DNA from: Dermatophilus congolensis
Lineage (GTDB): Bacteria; Actinomycetota; Actinomycetes; Actinomycetales; Dermatophilaceae
DNA length: 64,000 nucleotides
NCBI RefSeq assembly: GCF_900447215.1
Contig: NZ_UFYA01000001.1
Location: 2,294,001 to 2,358,000, forward strand
Direction: 5' to 3'
Position 1 is the stretch's first letter; each line of letters begins with the position of its first letter. A model generated the notes under the pieces. It searched no databases. It was given only the letters and a program-made list of their open reading frames with translations, and was not told the origin of the DNA. Made by a program: the position numbers and the translations under genes. Shown here one piece after another: positions 7,575-16,656 of the stretch.

Positions 7575-9692
7575 TTAACGCACTGCAAAAGGCCGAGACA
7601 TTCCTACATATGGCGAAATTTTTCCACCTTGAGCATTTTTCCAGTCACCGGTTTGGACGAGTCGATATGTTCCCGCCGGAGTTCCTTTCGGAATGCGCCA
7701 CTGCACACTCGCCCGCGAAAAGGCCACTCCTTCCCGCTTCCACGCATACGTCGTATCCCAATCCCGATCCGTCCGCACTGTCTTCCAGGCTCCGCCTTCC
7801 TGACGCTGCACCTGCAAAAACGAACCCATCGTTCGGTAGTCATTCTTCGGGTGACCTGCCCGGAACACCGCCGAGGCCACCTGACCAGAGGTGTAGGACT
7901 GCGATGGTTGTTCCAGCACCTGCCCAAACTGCTGACGTGCTGGCTTACTGTCGAATAGCACTCCTGGACGGGCAGGAGTCTTGGCCGTGAAACTTCCAGC
8001 CGGAGAAGCCGCGTCACTGACTGCAACGCCTCTCTTCATCGCTGAGGCCAAACCAGCAGCTTCTTGCTCGAAAGCAGCAAATTCGAACGGCCCAAACTCT
8101 GTCGAGGCCCCTTCGTAATGCTGCGCCGCGTATTCCTCACGAGTGGCCAGATAACCGTTGTAACCATTAGCTACACCGGCAATCACTACCCGGTTCACAC
8201 CTGTTCCCGCCAACTCAGCAGCAACTCGTTCCTGCAACCTGCGCGAAGCCACCGTGGTCGGCTCGACCGGCAATGCCAAAACCGCCGTGTTCCCCACCCG
8301 AACTAGCTGCACCTGCACCACCGAGCTGACCATCTTCCACGCCCCTGTGGGCAGGAGAATAGGTTTCTCCGCATGGCACTTGTCTTGATGCACCGCTGAG
8401 ATCCCCGCAAACGCCAGCCGCGTCAACCCACCCAGCGCAGAGGTATCAACCTTGTTGACTTTGTCGGAGATAGAGAACGAGTCACGTGTCATCCCCTCAT
8501 ACATTCCTGGGATCTTTGAGGGACCATTCTCACCACCGGATGCAAACGAGAACCCCCGCGCGGCCTTGCATAACTGCACAGCCTTACCACCAGCATATTT
8601 GGCATCCACTGTGTAGTTACGCAGATCAATGTGTCGGGAACGGAAATCAACTGGACCGCCCTGTACCGCCCCCTGCGCTTGCCACAGTTGGCGTGCTTTT
8701 CCTAACTGCGCTTCTCCAGCAACTTGAGTGTTGTGGTATTCATCAGAGCTGCCCCCGTATCCGGGAGCCGAGTGAGCGTTGCCCTGTGCAGGAACGACAT
8801 CACCTACCGCACTGTTGGCGAACGCAGCGACAAATGATCCTGCCTTGCTCGGGTCAGCTCCCATCTGCTTCTCGAACATGTAAGAGGCGTAGCCCTTGTT
8901 ATCGCCGCTGAGTTTGGTGAATTTTCTGCTGAAGCTCGTCGGGTGGATCGCGAACCAGTTCAACACCCCGACCGCTTGTCCGTTAGACCTTCGAAACTCC
9001 AGCTGTGTCATGGAGGAATCCACTTCATTGCCTGGGTTTTTATTAGCTCGGTGCGCAGGAAGAGAACGGTTACGCGTGGCTCCTTTAAGCTCTCCCTCCG
9101 AACGCTGCACCGTGCCCGGAGCCAGGTTTGTATGCGCGCGACTAATGGACTCAACAATGCCGTTCACGACGGTGTCAAAGTTTTTCTTGTCGTAGCCAGC
9201 CGAGGTCGAGTCGGCGCCAGCTACCTGATACAGCCGATCGCCGGACATACCTGAATTGCCGACGTGAGTGTGCGTCGCTGCAATGAGCACATTTTGAGAG
9301 GTGTACTTGTCCCCAAACTTTTTCTGCAGTTTGGCAACCACGGCAGAGGTGATCGAGGGGAACATAGCCCCCATATCTGTGGTCACCATAGCCACTCGTT
9401 TTCCCGATTTCTGATCAGCCACGACGAAAGCACGTGAGTACAAGCGCATATGCAAGCCATCGACTTCTTGTGATGCCGCATACCCGAACATTCCTGTTTC
9501 CGCAGCAGCACCGGTGATGTCATACATACCTGAACCAACAAGATAGGAAGCTGACCCATCAGTCTTCACCGCAGACGTGTGAACGCCATGTGGTTGTGCA
9601 GCAAAAGCTGTTCCTACAGGTAAGGCGAGCGCAACAACCACTGCTGGAGCCATGATTTTTGACAGGGTGATTTTTCGAGTACTTCGCGTCAT
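7575..9692 (-). CDS. Secreted neutral ceramidase, amidase-motif Ser replaced by Val
   Basis: Hydrolyses ceramide to sphingosine and fatty acid outside the cell. The start chosen is ATG 9692 (705 residues), with GAAAGG 6 bases upstream and a clean signal peptide (IMAPAVVVALALPVGTAFA); a longer frame upstream lacks these. Zinc-site motifs are intact: THTH (His141/143), NWFAIHPTS (His250), PVEPTT (Glu477) and NGYNGYLATREEY (Tyr514). The C-terminal Ig-like domain is present. The family motif NxGDVSPN reads SAVGDVVPA here, with Val300 where Ser is expected. An alkaline ceramidase (agac) is, as I recall, a reported virulence-associated gene of Dermatophilus congolensis. A palindrome lies in the leader. 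Confidence 0.9.
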   Translation of the reverse strand: MTRSTRKITLSKIMAPAVVVALALPVGTAFAAQPHGVHTSAVKTDGSASYLVGSGMYDITGAAAETGMFGYAASQEVDGLHMRLYSRAFVVADQKSGKRVAMVTTDMGAMFPSITSAVVAKLQKKFGDKYTSQNVLIAATHTHVGNSGMSGDRLYQVAGADSTSAGYDKKNFDTVVNGIVESISRAHTNLAPGTVQRSEGELKGATRNRSLPAHRANKNPGNEVDSSMTQLEFRRSNGQAVGVLNWFAIHPTSFSRKFTKLSGDNKGYASYMFEKQMGADPSKAGSFVAAFANSAVGDVVPAQGNAHSAPGYGGSSDEYHNTQVAGEAQLGKARQLWQAQGAVQGGPVDFRSRHIDLRNYTVDAKYAGGKAVQLCKAARGFSFASGGENGPSKIPGMYEGMTRDSFSISDKVNKVDTSALGGLTRLAFAGISAVHQDKCHAEKPILLPTGAWKMVSSVVQVQLVRVGNTAVLALPVEPTTVASRRLQERVAAELAGTGVNRVVIAGVANGYNGYLATREEYAAQHYEGASTEFGPFEFAAFEQEAAGLASAMKRGVAVSDAASPAGSFTAKTPARPGVLFDSKPARQQFGQVLEQPSQSYTSGQVASAVFRAGHPKNDYRTMGSFLQVQRQEGGAWKTVRTDRDWDTTYAWKREGVAFSRASVQWRIPKGTPAGTYRLVQTGDWKNAQGGKISPYVGMSRPFAVR

Positions 9693-9769
9693 TGCGGGCC
9701 TTTCAATTCCTGTGGGCATGAGGTCGATCTCAGATCGGGAGTACATCGTCCGCTGTGTGGTTCGAACTG

Positions 9770-9783
9770 TGTGGTGCACCACA
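9770..9783. promoter_or_regulatory. Perfect palindrome upstream of the ceramidase gene
   Basis: TGTGGTGCACCACA is a perfect 14-bp palindrome about 80 bp upstream of the ceramidase start. Its left half is preceded by a direct copy: CTGTGTGGT at 9753-9761 and 9767-9775. It looks like a repressor operator; the regulator is unknown. The rest of the 327-bp region (9693-10019) is AT-rich around 9890-9960 and shows no further structure. Confidence 0.45.
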
Positions 9784-10019
9784 GGAATCCAGGTTTTTTG
9801 ATGTGCCAGGAACCATATGAAGTTCACTTACGCAAGCCTGGTTCAAAGCTGGTGGTATTAGCGTTAGGTATCAGTGATGAATGAGCACACATCCGTGGTA
9901 GATGTTTAAAGACTTTGCAGGCTTCAAGATCGAGTGAGTTTTCTTTTAAATAAAATTGGGGGTGATGGTTCCAAGAGTCGAACATCTCCCATGAGCAGCT
10001 AATGACGGGAGGCGCGCAT

Positions 10020-10634
10020 ATGGGACGTCATGTTTTTCGCGGTTATATTGCCGGGGTTGGAACGCAAGAAGGCACTCGGCTCGTTGTTGGCCGTTGGGTG
10101 GAATCTCCTTTAGGGACGTTTACTGATGTGATGGTGGAACGCGCCAATGGCTGGCGAATATTACTTGCTCCCTCAGCTGAGGTGGCTGATTTTGTGACAG
10201 CCACCTACACATTCGACGAGGTCATCACAGTGCCGGTTTCCTGTGAAGTGACCACCGTTTCACCAGGCGTAGACCATTGGGGCCTGAAGGCTGGGCCATT
10301 GGAGCTGTCATTGACGACGGGAGAACGCACTCCGTTGGGATGGCTGCTGCACCTGATCCCCACCTACGTCGCCACAAGTCCAGCATTTTGTCGTTTAACT
10401 GACGTGCCTGCTCGTCTCGTCGGGTTACGTACTGCAGGTACGGCCGGTCATGGGCGCCGAGAGTTCTATGGGGCATGTGATGTGCACGCCATCACCGACT
10501 CGATTGCTTCGTGGCAGGGACAGGATCTGGGCTCGTTGCAACGGGTGGCTCCCCCGGTGCGTTTTGGTTTTGGGTCCACTCCCCCACGTCCTGCGATGAC
10601 GTCAGTAACGACAACGATTATTGACGCAAATTAA
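10020..10634 (+). CDS. Conserved actinobacterial protein of unknown function
   Basis: I do not recognise a named domain. The 204-residue soluble protein starts MGRHVFRGYIAGVGTQEG. GGGAGG (10007-10012) sits 7 bases before ATG 10020, which favours that start over the ATG 18 bases upstream. Visible features are SPLGTFTDVMVE, LGWLLHLIPTYVA and GRREFYGACDVHAI, and a C-terminal PPVRFGFGSTPPRP segment. It has no signal peptide or membrane segment. The style resembles unnamed conserved proteins common in actinobacteria. It stands alone and converges on the PAS gene, with a hairpin between. Confidence 0.7.
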   Translation: MGRHVFRGYIAGVGTQEGTRLVVGRWVESPLGTFTDVMVERANGWRILLAPSAEVADFVTATYTFDEVITVPVSCEVTTVSPGVDHWGLKAGPLELSLTTGERTPLGWLLHLIPTYVATSPAFCRLTDVPARLVGLRTAGTAGHGRREFYGACDVHAITDSIASWQGQDLGSLQRVAPPVRFGFGSTPPRPAMTSVTTTIIDAN

Positions 10635-10660
10635 CGATCAATGATCGCATCGCTACAGAG

Positions 10661-10694
10661 TTCAGCCCCAGAGCGTCCACGCTCTGGGGCTGAA
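10661..10694. terminator. Bidirectional hairpin terminator
   Basis: A perfect 15-bp stem TTCAGCCCCAGAGCG / CGCTCTGGGGCTGAA around loop TCCA, midway between the convergent unknown gene and the PAS gene. There is no U-run on either side, as is common in high-GC actinobacteria. Confidence 0.8.
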
Positions 10695-10716
10695 GAAACG
10701 GCTGATTCCGGAGGCG

Positions 10717-12090
10717 TTAAGCTGCTTCGCTCTCGTTGAAGTTATCGATGATGGAGTGCATGCGGCCGATGAGGGTAGCAAGGCCAGCGTCGTCGTGGCG
10801 GTCAGGCAGGTGGAAGCAACGCGCCGCAACATCGTAGAAGCGGCCAAGTTCAGCGAAACCGGAGGCTGAGTTTTCCGTAAGCGCAGCCAGTGCCGGAGCA
10901 AGTGCAGCAGCAACGTCTCCCTCGGCTTCACCAGCTTCACCGCGCCACTTTGTGGAAAGACGCAAAGTGCGGTCAGCATCACGCACAGCGTCTTGAACTT
11001 GGTCAGGAACAGCCGCCAAAGCCCCACGCACCTGGGTAATTGCCGCAGCAAGCTCATCAGCCTCTTCGCCGAGGGCCTGGGTCAGGATCCGCAATGAGGG
11101 CAGAGCATCGAACGACTCTTGACTGTCGATGACCTCAACGCAGAAGCTACCGATCATGCGGTTGTGCAGGCGCAGCAGCGCAATCCGGAACCGAAGACGC
11201 GCAACGTCGGTGGCCAGGGCGGTCAGTGCTTCATCCAGCCCAGCGAGTTTGTCGATGGCTGATTCGACTTTCTCCGTCAGACGTGTGGTGAAAGTAGCAA
11301 TCATCTCCGGAACATCTTCAATGTTTGCCCCGTTTTGTGCAGCGTCAGCGATGATGGTGAGCCGGTCAGAAGCAGGGCCTGCATCAGCAGCAGAAGCTTC
11401 CAAGACAGAAATGAGTGAGGCGTACTCATCGAGTTGTGCGACAGACCCGGCAGTGATGTCGTCAATTTCATGCATGAGGTGCAGCATTTCGGCTGCATAA
11501 CCAGTTGCTTCAGGACGCTGAGGAATGCGTCCTACACGCTCGTGCGCTGCAACCTCTGCGGGAAGAATGCGATAGGCGAGATCTTCAGGAGACCTAATAC
11601 CTGTTTTAGACAGCTCAGCAATCATGAGCTCCAGGCCCATTGTGGCCGCCTCATCAGCGCTAGCCCCGTTTTCACGAGCCTCATGCTCAGCAGCACGAAT
11701 ATCGGCGTATAGCTTTTCGGCGGCTTTTTTGGACTCATGAACGAGCGTGCCCATACGCACCGAAAGGAATTTCTCCCCCACCGGGATCAACGTGGAAATA
11801 AGCCAGTACGTGCTGCCGTCAGCAGCCATGTTTTTCATATAGGCGCAAGCAGGTCGGCCTGCTTTGAGCTGGCCCCAAATAGATTTGAAGACACCAGCGG
11901 GCATATCAGGGTGTCGAACGATGTTGTGCGGCGACCCTTGCAGCTGATCGTGTTCATACTGCGAAAGACGGACGAACACGGCGTTCGCGAGTTCGATGAT
12001 GCCCTTGCGATCAGTGGTGGAGAAGAAGTAATCACTCTCGCCAACGATAGTCTCAACGTTGGTCGGTTGCGGTGCTTCATGATGCGCCAT
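10717..12090 (-). CDS. Soluble Aer-type PAS sensor protein without a chemoreceptor signalling domain
   Basis: A 457-residue protein. Residues about 15-120 form a PAS domain close to that of the E. coli aerotaxis sensor Aer (FFSTTDRKGIIELAN, LQGSPHNIVRHPDMP, then an N-x-DG-x-YW turn). In Aer this domain binds FAD and senses redox state. The remaining ~330 residues are Ala/Glu-rich helices (for example AAEKLYADIRAAEHEAREN). There is no transmembrane segment and no MCP signalling hairpin is recognisable, and no che genes are nearby. It is probably a cytoplasmic redox or energy sensor with an unknown output; whether flavin is bound cannot be judged. Confidence 0.75.
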   Translation of the reverse strand: MAHHEAPQPTNVETIVGESDYFFSTTDRKGIIELANAVFVRLSQYEHDQLQGSPHNIVRHPDMPAGVFKSIWGQLKAGRPACAYMKNMAADGSTYWLISTLIPVGEKFLSVRMGTLVHESKKAAEKLYADIRAAEHEARENGASADEAATMGLELMIAELSKTGIRSPEDLAYRILPAEVAAHERVGRIPQRPEATGYAAEMLHLMHEIDDITAGSVAQLDEYASLISVLEASAADAGPASDRLTIIADAAQNGANIEDVPEMIATFTTRLTEKVESAIDKLAGLDEALTALATDVARLRFRIALLRLHNRMIGSFCVEVIDSQESFDALPSLRILTQALGEEADELAAAITQVRGALAAVPDQVQDAVRDADRTLRLSTKWRGEAGEAEGDVAAALAPALAALTENSASGFAELGRFYDVAARCFHLPDRHDDAGLATLIGRMHSIIDNFNESEAA

Positions 12091-12262
12091 GCCGTGTTCC
12101 CCTCTTTCCCGCCGCTACGCGGCGCGGCTCGTCCCGGTGTCCCCAGATGCACCGGTCATGGACGAGTGTCCTACTACGTACTCCACGTTAGGGGTTTTCA
12201 CCCCAAAGTTGCGCGTCGCTGTGGGTTAACGCAGCGCACTTTCATGGTTTTGGTGCCGTTCC

Positions 12263-12673
12263 CTAACTCCTCAGTTCTGGCGGCACACGGCGCAGGGAAC
12301 CATCTTCCTCAATACATGCCAGCGTCGTGAGAGCTTTGACCAGTACTTTTCCGTCCAGGCAGATCTTCTGATGGAAAAGAATCTTGAACGGTGATGGGGT
12401 AGAGAGAGAAGAAAGCACCTCTATGGTGTCCCCCAGGCGCGCCGACGCTTTGAAGTCAGCTTCAACCTTGGCGACCACAAAGACAATACCCGCTTCGTTG
12501 AGTGCCGAAATCGTTTGGCCTCGCTCGGAGAGATACTCGGTGCGGCCACGTTCGAGAAACCGAAAGTAGTTCGCGTAGTAGACCATACCGAGACAATCCG
12601 TGTCCTCGTAGTAGACCTTATAGAAGACAGAGCTGTACTCACTTTCGCGAATTTTGTTTGATTGACTCCCCAT
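12263..12673 (-). CDS. Acyl-CoA thioesterase, 4HBT hot-dog family (YbgC-like)
   Basis: A 136-residue single hot-dog domain. The N-terminal signature YYEDTDCLGMVYYANYFRF carries the catalytic Asp seen in 4-hydroxybenzoyl-CoA thioesterases and YbgC, and ERGRTEYL forms the long helix. It hydrolyses acyl-CoA thioesters in the cytoplasm; the natural substrate is unknown. The start is 35 bp downstream of the urea channel stop, so it may be co-transcribed with the urease operon, though a functional link is not obvious. Confidence 0.85.
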   Translation of the reverse strand: MGSQSNKIRESEYSSVFYKVYYEDTDCLGMVYYANYFRFLERGRTEYLSERGQTISALNEAGIVFVVAKVEADFKASARLGDTIEVLSSLSTPSPFKILFHQKICLDGKVLVKALTTLACIEEDGSLRRVPPELRS

Positions 12674-12707
12674 TCGTACACCCTAAAGGGGGCAGGGAGT
12701 CAAGAAT

Positions 12708-13649
12708 TCACGACCTTGCCGACCGCTCCAACACATATGCCCGCACAGCAATAATCGCCCACGTCACGATCACAAACGGCCAGGTGTACATCGGAAAATG
12801 CGCTGCTTCGAATAGCTCTTCCAGCGGCAACGTCACCACTGCTCCTACTGCAGCCAGTACCCATGGAATCCACGCAGGCTTGACGTCAGCGGTGAAAACC
12901 GCCAATGCAGCAATCCCCACCAACACACCCGAATATTGACTTAGCCCGTGAGCCACCACATTTGGGTCTATCCCGAAAATCGGCGACACCAATGTCATGA
13001 CCACCGCTCCCACCACTGCCCCGGCCGCAGCGCGCCAGGAACCTACGAAAAGTCCCAGAAGAATCAGCGCTCCGGCTACATAGGAATCAGCGAAGTGGAC
13101 TTGCCCGATTCCTTCAAGAGCTTCTTCTACCAGCTCAGCAATACCGCTCACCCCCAGCATCTGCAACGGTGAGGCTGGCGGATGTGGAAAACCTCGCGCA
13201 ATGATCGCGCTGATACCGCTGACAATGCAGAACGGTGCCGTCAGAACCGGTAGACCATACGCCGACAACTTGCCCGCCCGCAGCAGACGAGCCAATCCAA
13301 CCTGAACCGGAACCACCACAACTGACCCCAACACGGCCGCAACGATGCCACTGCTCCCGCTACCCCACGTCACGAACGCGGCAGCGCCAACCAGTGCAGA
13401 GCAATACCCCCATAAGCCGTTCTCGATCTCATTACGGTCAACGCCCATCACCCATGCGGTGGACATACCAACGAGAATGCCAACCAGCGTGAACAGAGCC
13501 AGTTGAACATCGGCTATGCCTACACCGATCAGCATGAGCAGACCTGCTATCGGTTTGTCGATAAAAAACACCTGCCCCTGCCCGCGCAACACGGCCCGTA
13601 TCCAGCGCACAAAGTCGTGACGAGGAGCAGCCTGCGTCGGAAGAGACAT
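12708..13649 (-). CDS. Urea channel/transporter (UT family, Yut-like)
   Basis: A 313-residue integral membrane protein with about ten hydrophobic segments. NGLWGYCSALVGAA and the related second-half AHGLSQYSGVLVGIAALA are the duplicated GLxGYNxxLVG signature of urea transporters. It starts 45 bp after ureD in the same orientation, so urea uptake for the adjacent urease is well supported by context. It differs from the UreI (acid-gated) and ABC (UrtABCDE) urea systems. Confidence 0.88.
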   Translation of the reverse strand: MSLPTQAAPRHDFVRWIRAVLRGQGQVFFIDKPIAGLLMLIGVGIADVQLALFTLVGILVGMSTAWVMGVDRNEIENGLWGYCSALVGAAAFVTWGSGSSGIVAAVLGSVVVVPVQVGLARLLRAGKLSAYGLPVLTAPFCIVSGISAIIARGFPHPPASPLQMLGVSGIAELVEEALEGIGQVHFADSYVAGALILLGLFVGSWRAAAGAVVGAVVMTLVSPIFGIDPNVVAHGLSQYSGVLVGIAALAVFTADVKPAWIPWVLAAVGAVVTLPLEELFEAAHFPMYTWPFVIVTWAIIAVRAYVLERSARS

Positions 13650-13694
13650 GAAGAAAACCTTTCTTACCCGGCCACTGTCACGCGGCCAAAAATG

Positions 13695-14627
13695 TCAGTA
13701 TTTGCGCCGCGGTAGCGGCCCCCACCCGAACCAGTCTGCGCGGAGCTGATCAATCACCGCCCCAATGGCGCCATCAATCACGGCCGTGTTAACTCCCAAG
13801 GCACGGATGAGAACCCCGTTGATAGGCATCCTGCTCACCCCTGTACGCAAATGCAGATGCTTACTTTCGTGAGCAGCTAAAACGTCACGAATCGCATCGA
13901 CAGTCTCGGTATCCACGTAGGGCGAGACGATAAGAAGACTTCCCACGTGAGTAAAGGTTTCTGCCAGCACTGTGTGCTCAGGAGAAATACCGAATCGCTC
14001 CGGTGCCAAGAAAAGGTTGTCGCGGGCTAGCAGCTTGCCTCGATGGTGCTCTGACGTAGGCATGCCAACTACGTCGAAGATTGTGTGCAGTTTTCGGTAT
14101 TGGAAAAGTCGACCATCTGGAGCCCATCCAGGAGTGACGACGTCTTTAGCGAATAATGTCGCTGTTTTGGCCAGTTGGGCACGTGTGCGCTGCACATATC
14201 GGGCATCGGCATAGCCAATGAGTTCATCTGGCACGTAAGTCAACACAGCGTCGTCTTCCACGACGAGCTCGGTGTCTTGAGTCACTTCGCTGTGCGGTGT
14301 GCGGTAGACCCGGGTCGCGGACTGGGTTGTCACAACTGCTTTGGCCCCGGCTTGGAGGGTTATGTGCTGCCGATACACATCTCCGCCGACATAGCCGCCG
14401 CCAGGGTTGAGCACGGTCAGTGTTGCTTCTGCGGCAGCAGCATCATCGGAAAGATAGAAGGGGCGAATTACTTTCAATGCTCCCCGATGGTGCTGGCGGG
14501 ACAGGATGGTGCGTTCGTTTCGCATCGCGAATGTCACGTCAAGACTGCCCGTTGTTTTTTCAGGCTCCGCAGAGGCTGGGGCAGATGAAGGTAAGCGGGG
14601 CTGTGCTGAGCCAGATGTGAGCGTCAT
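13695..14627 (-). CDS. ureD: Urease accessory protein UreD (UreH)
   Basis: A 310-residue urease assembly scaffold. Family features include [33 protein letters not shown], and [10 protein letters not shown] near residue 210. UreD joins UreF and UreG on the apo-urease and provides a tunnel for nickel delivery. Its ATG overlaps the ureG stop by ATGA, indicating translational coupling. It is last of the seven urease genes, the common ureABCEFGD order. Confidence 0.92.
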   Translation of the reverse strand: MTLTSGSAQPRLPSSAPASAEPEKTTGSLDVTFAMRNERTILSRQHHRGALKVIRPFYLSDDAAAAEATLTVLNPGGGYVGGDVYRQHITLQAGAKAVVTTQSATRVYRTPHSEVTQDTELVVEDDAVLTYVPDELIGYADARYVQRTRAQLAKTATLFAKDVVTPGWAPDGRLFQYRKLHTIFDVVGMPTSEHHRGKLLARDNLFLAPERFGISPEHTVLAETFTHVGSLLIVSPYVDTETVDAIRDVLAAHESKHLHLRTGVSRMPINGVLIRALGVNTAVIDGAIGAVIDQLRADWFGWGPLPRRKY

Positions 14628-15271
14628 GCGTCGGTGAGGTCGGTCATGAGGATGTCGTGGTCAATCCACTCAATGACTTTTTCTAGCCCTTCATCGGTGC
14701 GCAGATTGGTGAAGCAGAAGGGGCGATCACCGCGGAATTTTGCTGAGTCTTCCTCCATGACTGACAAGTCCGCGCCTACATGAGGTGCTAGGTCTGTTTT
14801 GTTGATGACGAACAGGTCAGATTTGATCATTCCCTGGCCTGCTTTTCGGGGGATTTTTTCCCCTTGGGCCACGTCAATGACGTAGATGGAGAAGTCCACT
14901 AGTTCGGGGGAGAACGTGGCGGACAAGTTGTCGCCGCCGGACTCGACAAAAATGATTTCTAGGTCAGGGTGTCGGCGCCGTAGTTCTTCGATCGCGGCGG
15001 TGTTGAGTGAGGTGTCTTCCCGAATTGCTGTGTGCGGGCAGCCTCCTGTTTCCACTCCGATGATGCGGTCTTCGGGCAGAACGGAGTTACGGGCGAGGAT
15101 TTTCGCGTCTTCGATGGTGTAAATGTCGTTGGTGACTGCTGCCATCGATACGCGGTGACTCATCGCGCGGGTGAGACGTTCCACTAGCTGGGTTTTCCCA
15201 GCTCCGACGGGTCCGCCGACACCGATGATGATGGGGTCTTGTTCTAGAGGTTCGGTGTGTGTGTCTGTCAT
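14624..15271 (-). CDS. ureG: Urease accessory GTPase UreG
   Basis: A GTPase that powers nickel insertion into urease. The start chosen is ATG 15271 (215 residues), with AGGAAG just upstream; the longer frame upstream overlaps ureF and lacks family similarity. P-loop [22 protein letters not shown] (the Cys-Pro-His nickel site), [11 protein letters not shown] and the base-recognition motif NKTDLAP are all present. It lies 50 bp after ureF. Confidence 0.95.
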   Translation of the reverse strand: MTDTHTEPLEQDPIIIGVGGPVGAGKTQLVERLTRAMSHRVSMAAVTNDIYTIEDAKILARNSVLPEDRIIGVETGGCPHTAIREDTSLNTAAIEELRRRHPDLEIIFVESGGDNLSATFSPELVDFSIYVIDVAQGEKIPRKAGQGMIKSDLFVINKTDLAPHVGADLSVMEEDSAKFRGDRPFCFTNLRTDEGLEKVIEWIDHDILMTDLTDA

Positions 15272-15321
15272 AGGTCTTCCTGCGTCAGATGGTTGTTGTT
15301 CTCGGGTGTGGATGCTCACCG

Positions 15322-16071
15322 TCAGCTGGTGAACATTCGAGCATGCTGTCGTTCGTGCCTCATTTGGTCGATTTCCAGACCTGGGCAGGCAGCTCCCAGC
15401 AGATCGGTGGGCAGAGTGAGAGCTTCTTCGCATACTGCGGCGATCACTGGGTGGAGGTAGGCGATGACACGTTGGCCTGCCACCTGCCCGAGCGGGACCG
15501 CACGTACTGCGTTCTGCGCAAGTCCGATACTCAGGGAGGTGGCGTAGGTGTGCAGTGTTTCAGCAAGACCGACCCCCATACCCGCGACTGCTAGGGCGTA
15601 TGCGATGGCATAGTGCCCGTCCGCGTGTTTTTGTCGAACTAACTCGTCGTATGTGGTTAGCGCGGGGGTAGGGAAGCATTCGACGGCTAGCTCTAGCAGT
15701 CGTGCACCCATTGACCAGGATGCTTCTCGTACTTGAGATGCCAAGGACACGGCGGTCATCGTTGCATCCAGGTCGAGAAGCTTTCGCTTATCGACGTTTT
15801 CTTCCTTAACCAGAGCGAATGTTTCTCGCACGGCTAGCAGGTCAGTGGTCAGGACTTGCGATTTCAGGAAGGAAGCCAGCCATGCCGCTACCTCTACCTC
15901 GTCTGTGACTGTTCCATCCGCCAGGGCTGTCTCCATACCGAAGGAGTGCGCGAATGTTCCTACCGGCAGGGCGGAGTCAGCGAGTTGGATGAGGGCCAGG
16001 TGAGGGTGGGTAGCAGTGGGCGTCAGTCTGGGGGCGTGGCGTCGGGAGCGCCTGGTCGTGGGGGTGGTCAC
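15322..16071 (-). CDS. ureF: Urease accessory protein UreF
   Basis: A 249-residue all-helical partner of UreD and UreG in the urease activation complex. [20 protein letters not shown] is the diagnostic N-terminal motif; [32 protein letters not shown] precedes the conserved C-terminal helices in two parts. The N-terminal 25 residues are basic and probably disordered. It begins 18 bp after ureE. Confidence 0.93.
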   Translation of the reverse strand: MTTPTTRRSRRHAPRLTPTATHPHLALIQLADSALPVGTFAHSFGMETALADGTVTDEVEVAAWLASFLKSQVLTTDLLAVRETFALVKEENVDKRKLLDLDATMTAVSLASQVREASWSMGARLLELAVECFPTPALTTYDELVRQKHADGHYAIAYALAVAGMGVGLAETLHTYATSLSIGLAQNAVRAVPLGQVAGQRVIAYLHPVIAAVCEEALTLPTDLLGAACPGLEIDQMRHERQHARMFTS

Positions 16072-16089
16072 GGGTTTTATGAGTTCCGG

Positions 16090-16656
16090 TCAGTGTTGGT
16101 GTTCTGCGTGGCGGAAGGGGGTGTCGAGTTCGACATCTTCGATGGTGTAGTCGACGTGGAGGCTTTCGAGGTGGTCGGTGACGGTGTGGTCGTAGGGAGT
16201 GAGGAAGACGACTTGGCCGAACTGTGCCCCGAATTGCGTGCTGTCGTCGAAGAACTGAACCTGGCGGTGCCGGTTCCCCAGGGCGTGTGCGGCTTCTCCC
16301 ATCTGACGAATGCAGCTGGGCCGCACAACGATGACTCGTGTGGTGGTCGTTTCGATGGTGATGAAGCTGGTGTCAGTGACGGCAATGACATCTCCGGGGC
16401 GTAGAGCTGGCGATCCGGAGGGCAGGCGTAGGGATATTTCTCGACCTTTGTCAGTACGTAGTCGCTGGACTCGTTTGGCGAGAGCTTCGTTGTGGAGGCG
16501 AATGGTTTCGCGCTCTCGGTGACCGTGATGGTCTCCGGGAGTGTGGATGAGGTGTTCAGGTGTGCCCTCAGTGATGTTGAAGATGACGGCGGTTGAGTGA
16601 ATGGGGGGTAGTGATTCCTGGGTCTGTATTGCTGGGGTGATGGGTGTGTCAGTCAT
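16090..16656 (-). CDS. ureE: Urease accessory nickel chaperone UreE
   Basis: A 188-residue nickel-binding metallochaperone. The start at 16656 overlaps the ureC stop by one base (TAATG). The C-terminal metal-binding domain shows AAHALGNRHRQVQF, with the conserved His of the dimer nickel site. There is an unusual His cluster in the N-terminal part (GDHHGHRE) and a short His tail (FRHAEHQH) that may hold extra nickel. The N-terminus is about 30-40 residues longer than compact UreE proteins. Confidence 0.9.
   Translation of the reverse strand: MTDTPITPAIQTQESLPPIHSTAVIFNITEGTPEHLIHTPGDHHGHRERETIRLHNEALAKRVQRLRTDKGREISLRLPSGSPALRPGDVIAVTDTSFITIETTTTRVIVVRPSCIRQMGEAAHALGNRHRQVQFFDDSTQFGAQFGQVVFLTPYDHTVTDHLESLHVDYTIEDVELDTPFRHAEHQH

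Noticed and set aside
9693-9827. Upstream extension of the ceramidase to ATG 9827
   Set aside because: It would bury the signal peptide behind 45 extra residues; ATG 9692 has a good ribosome site and a normal export signal.
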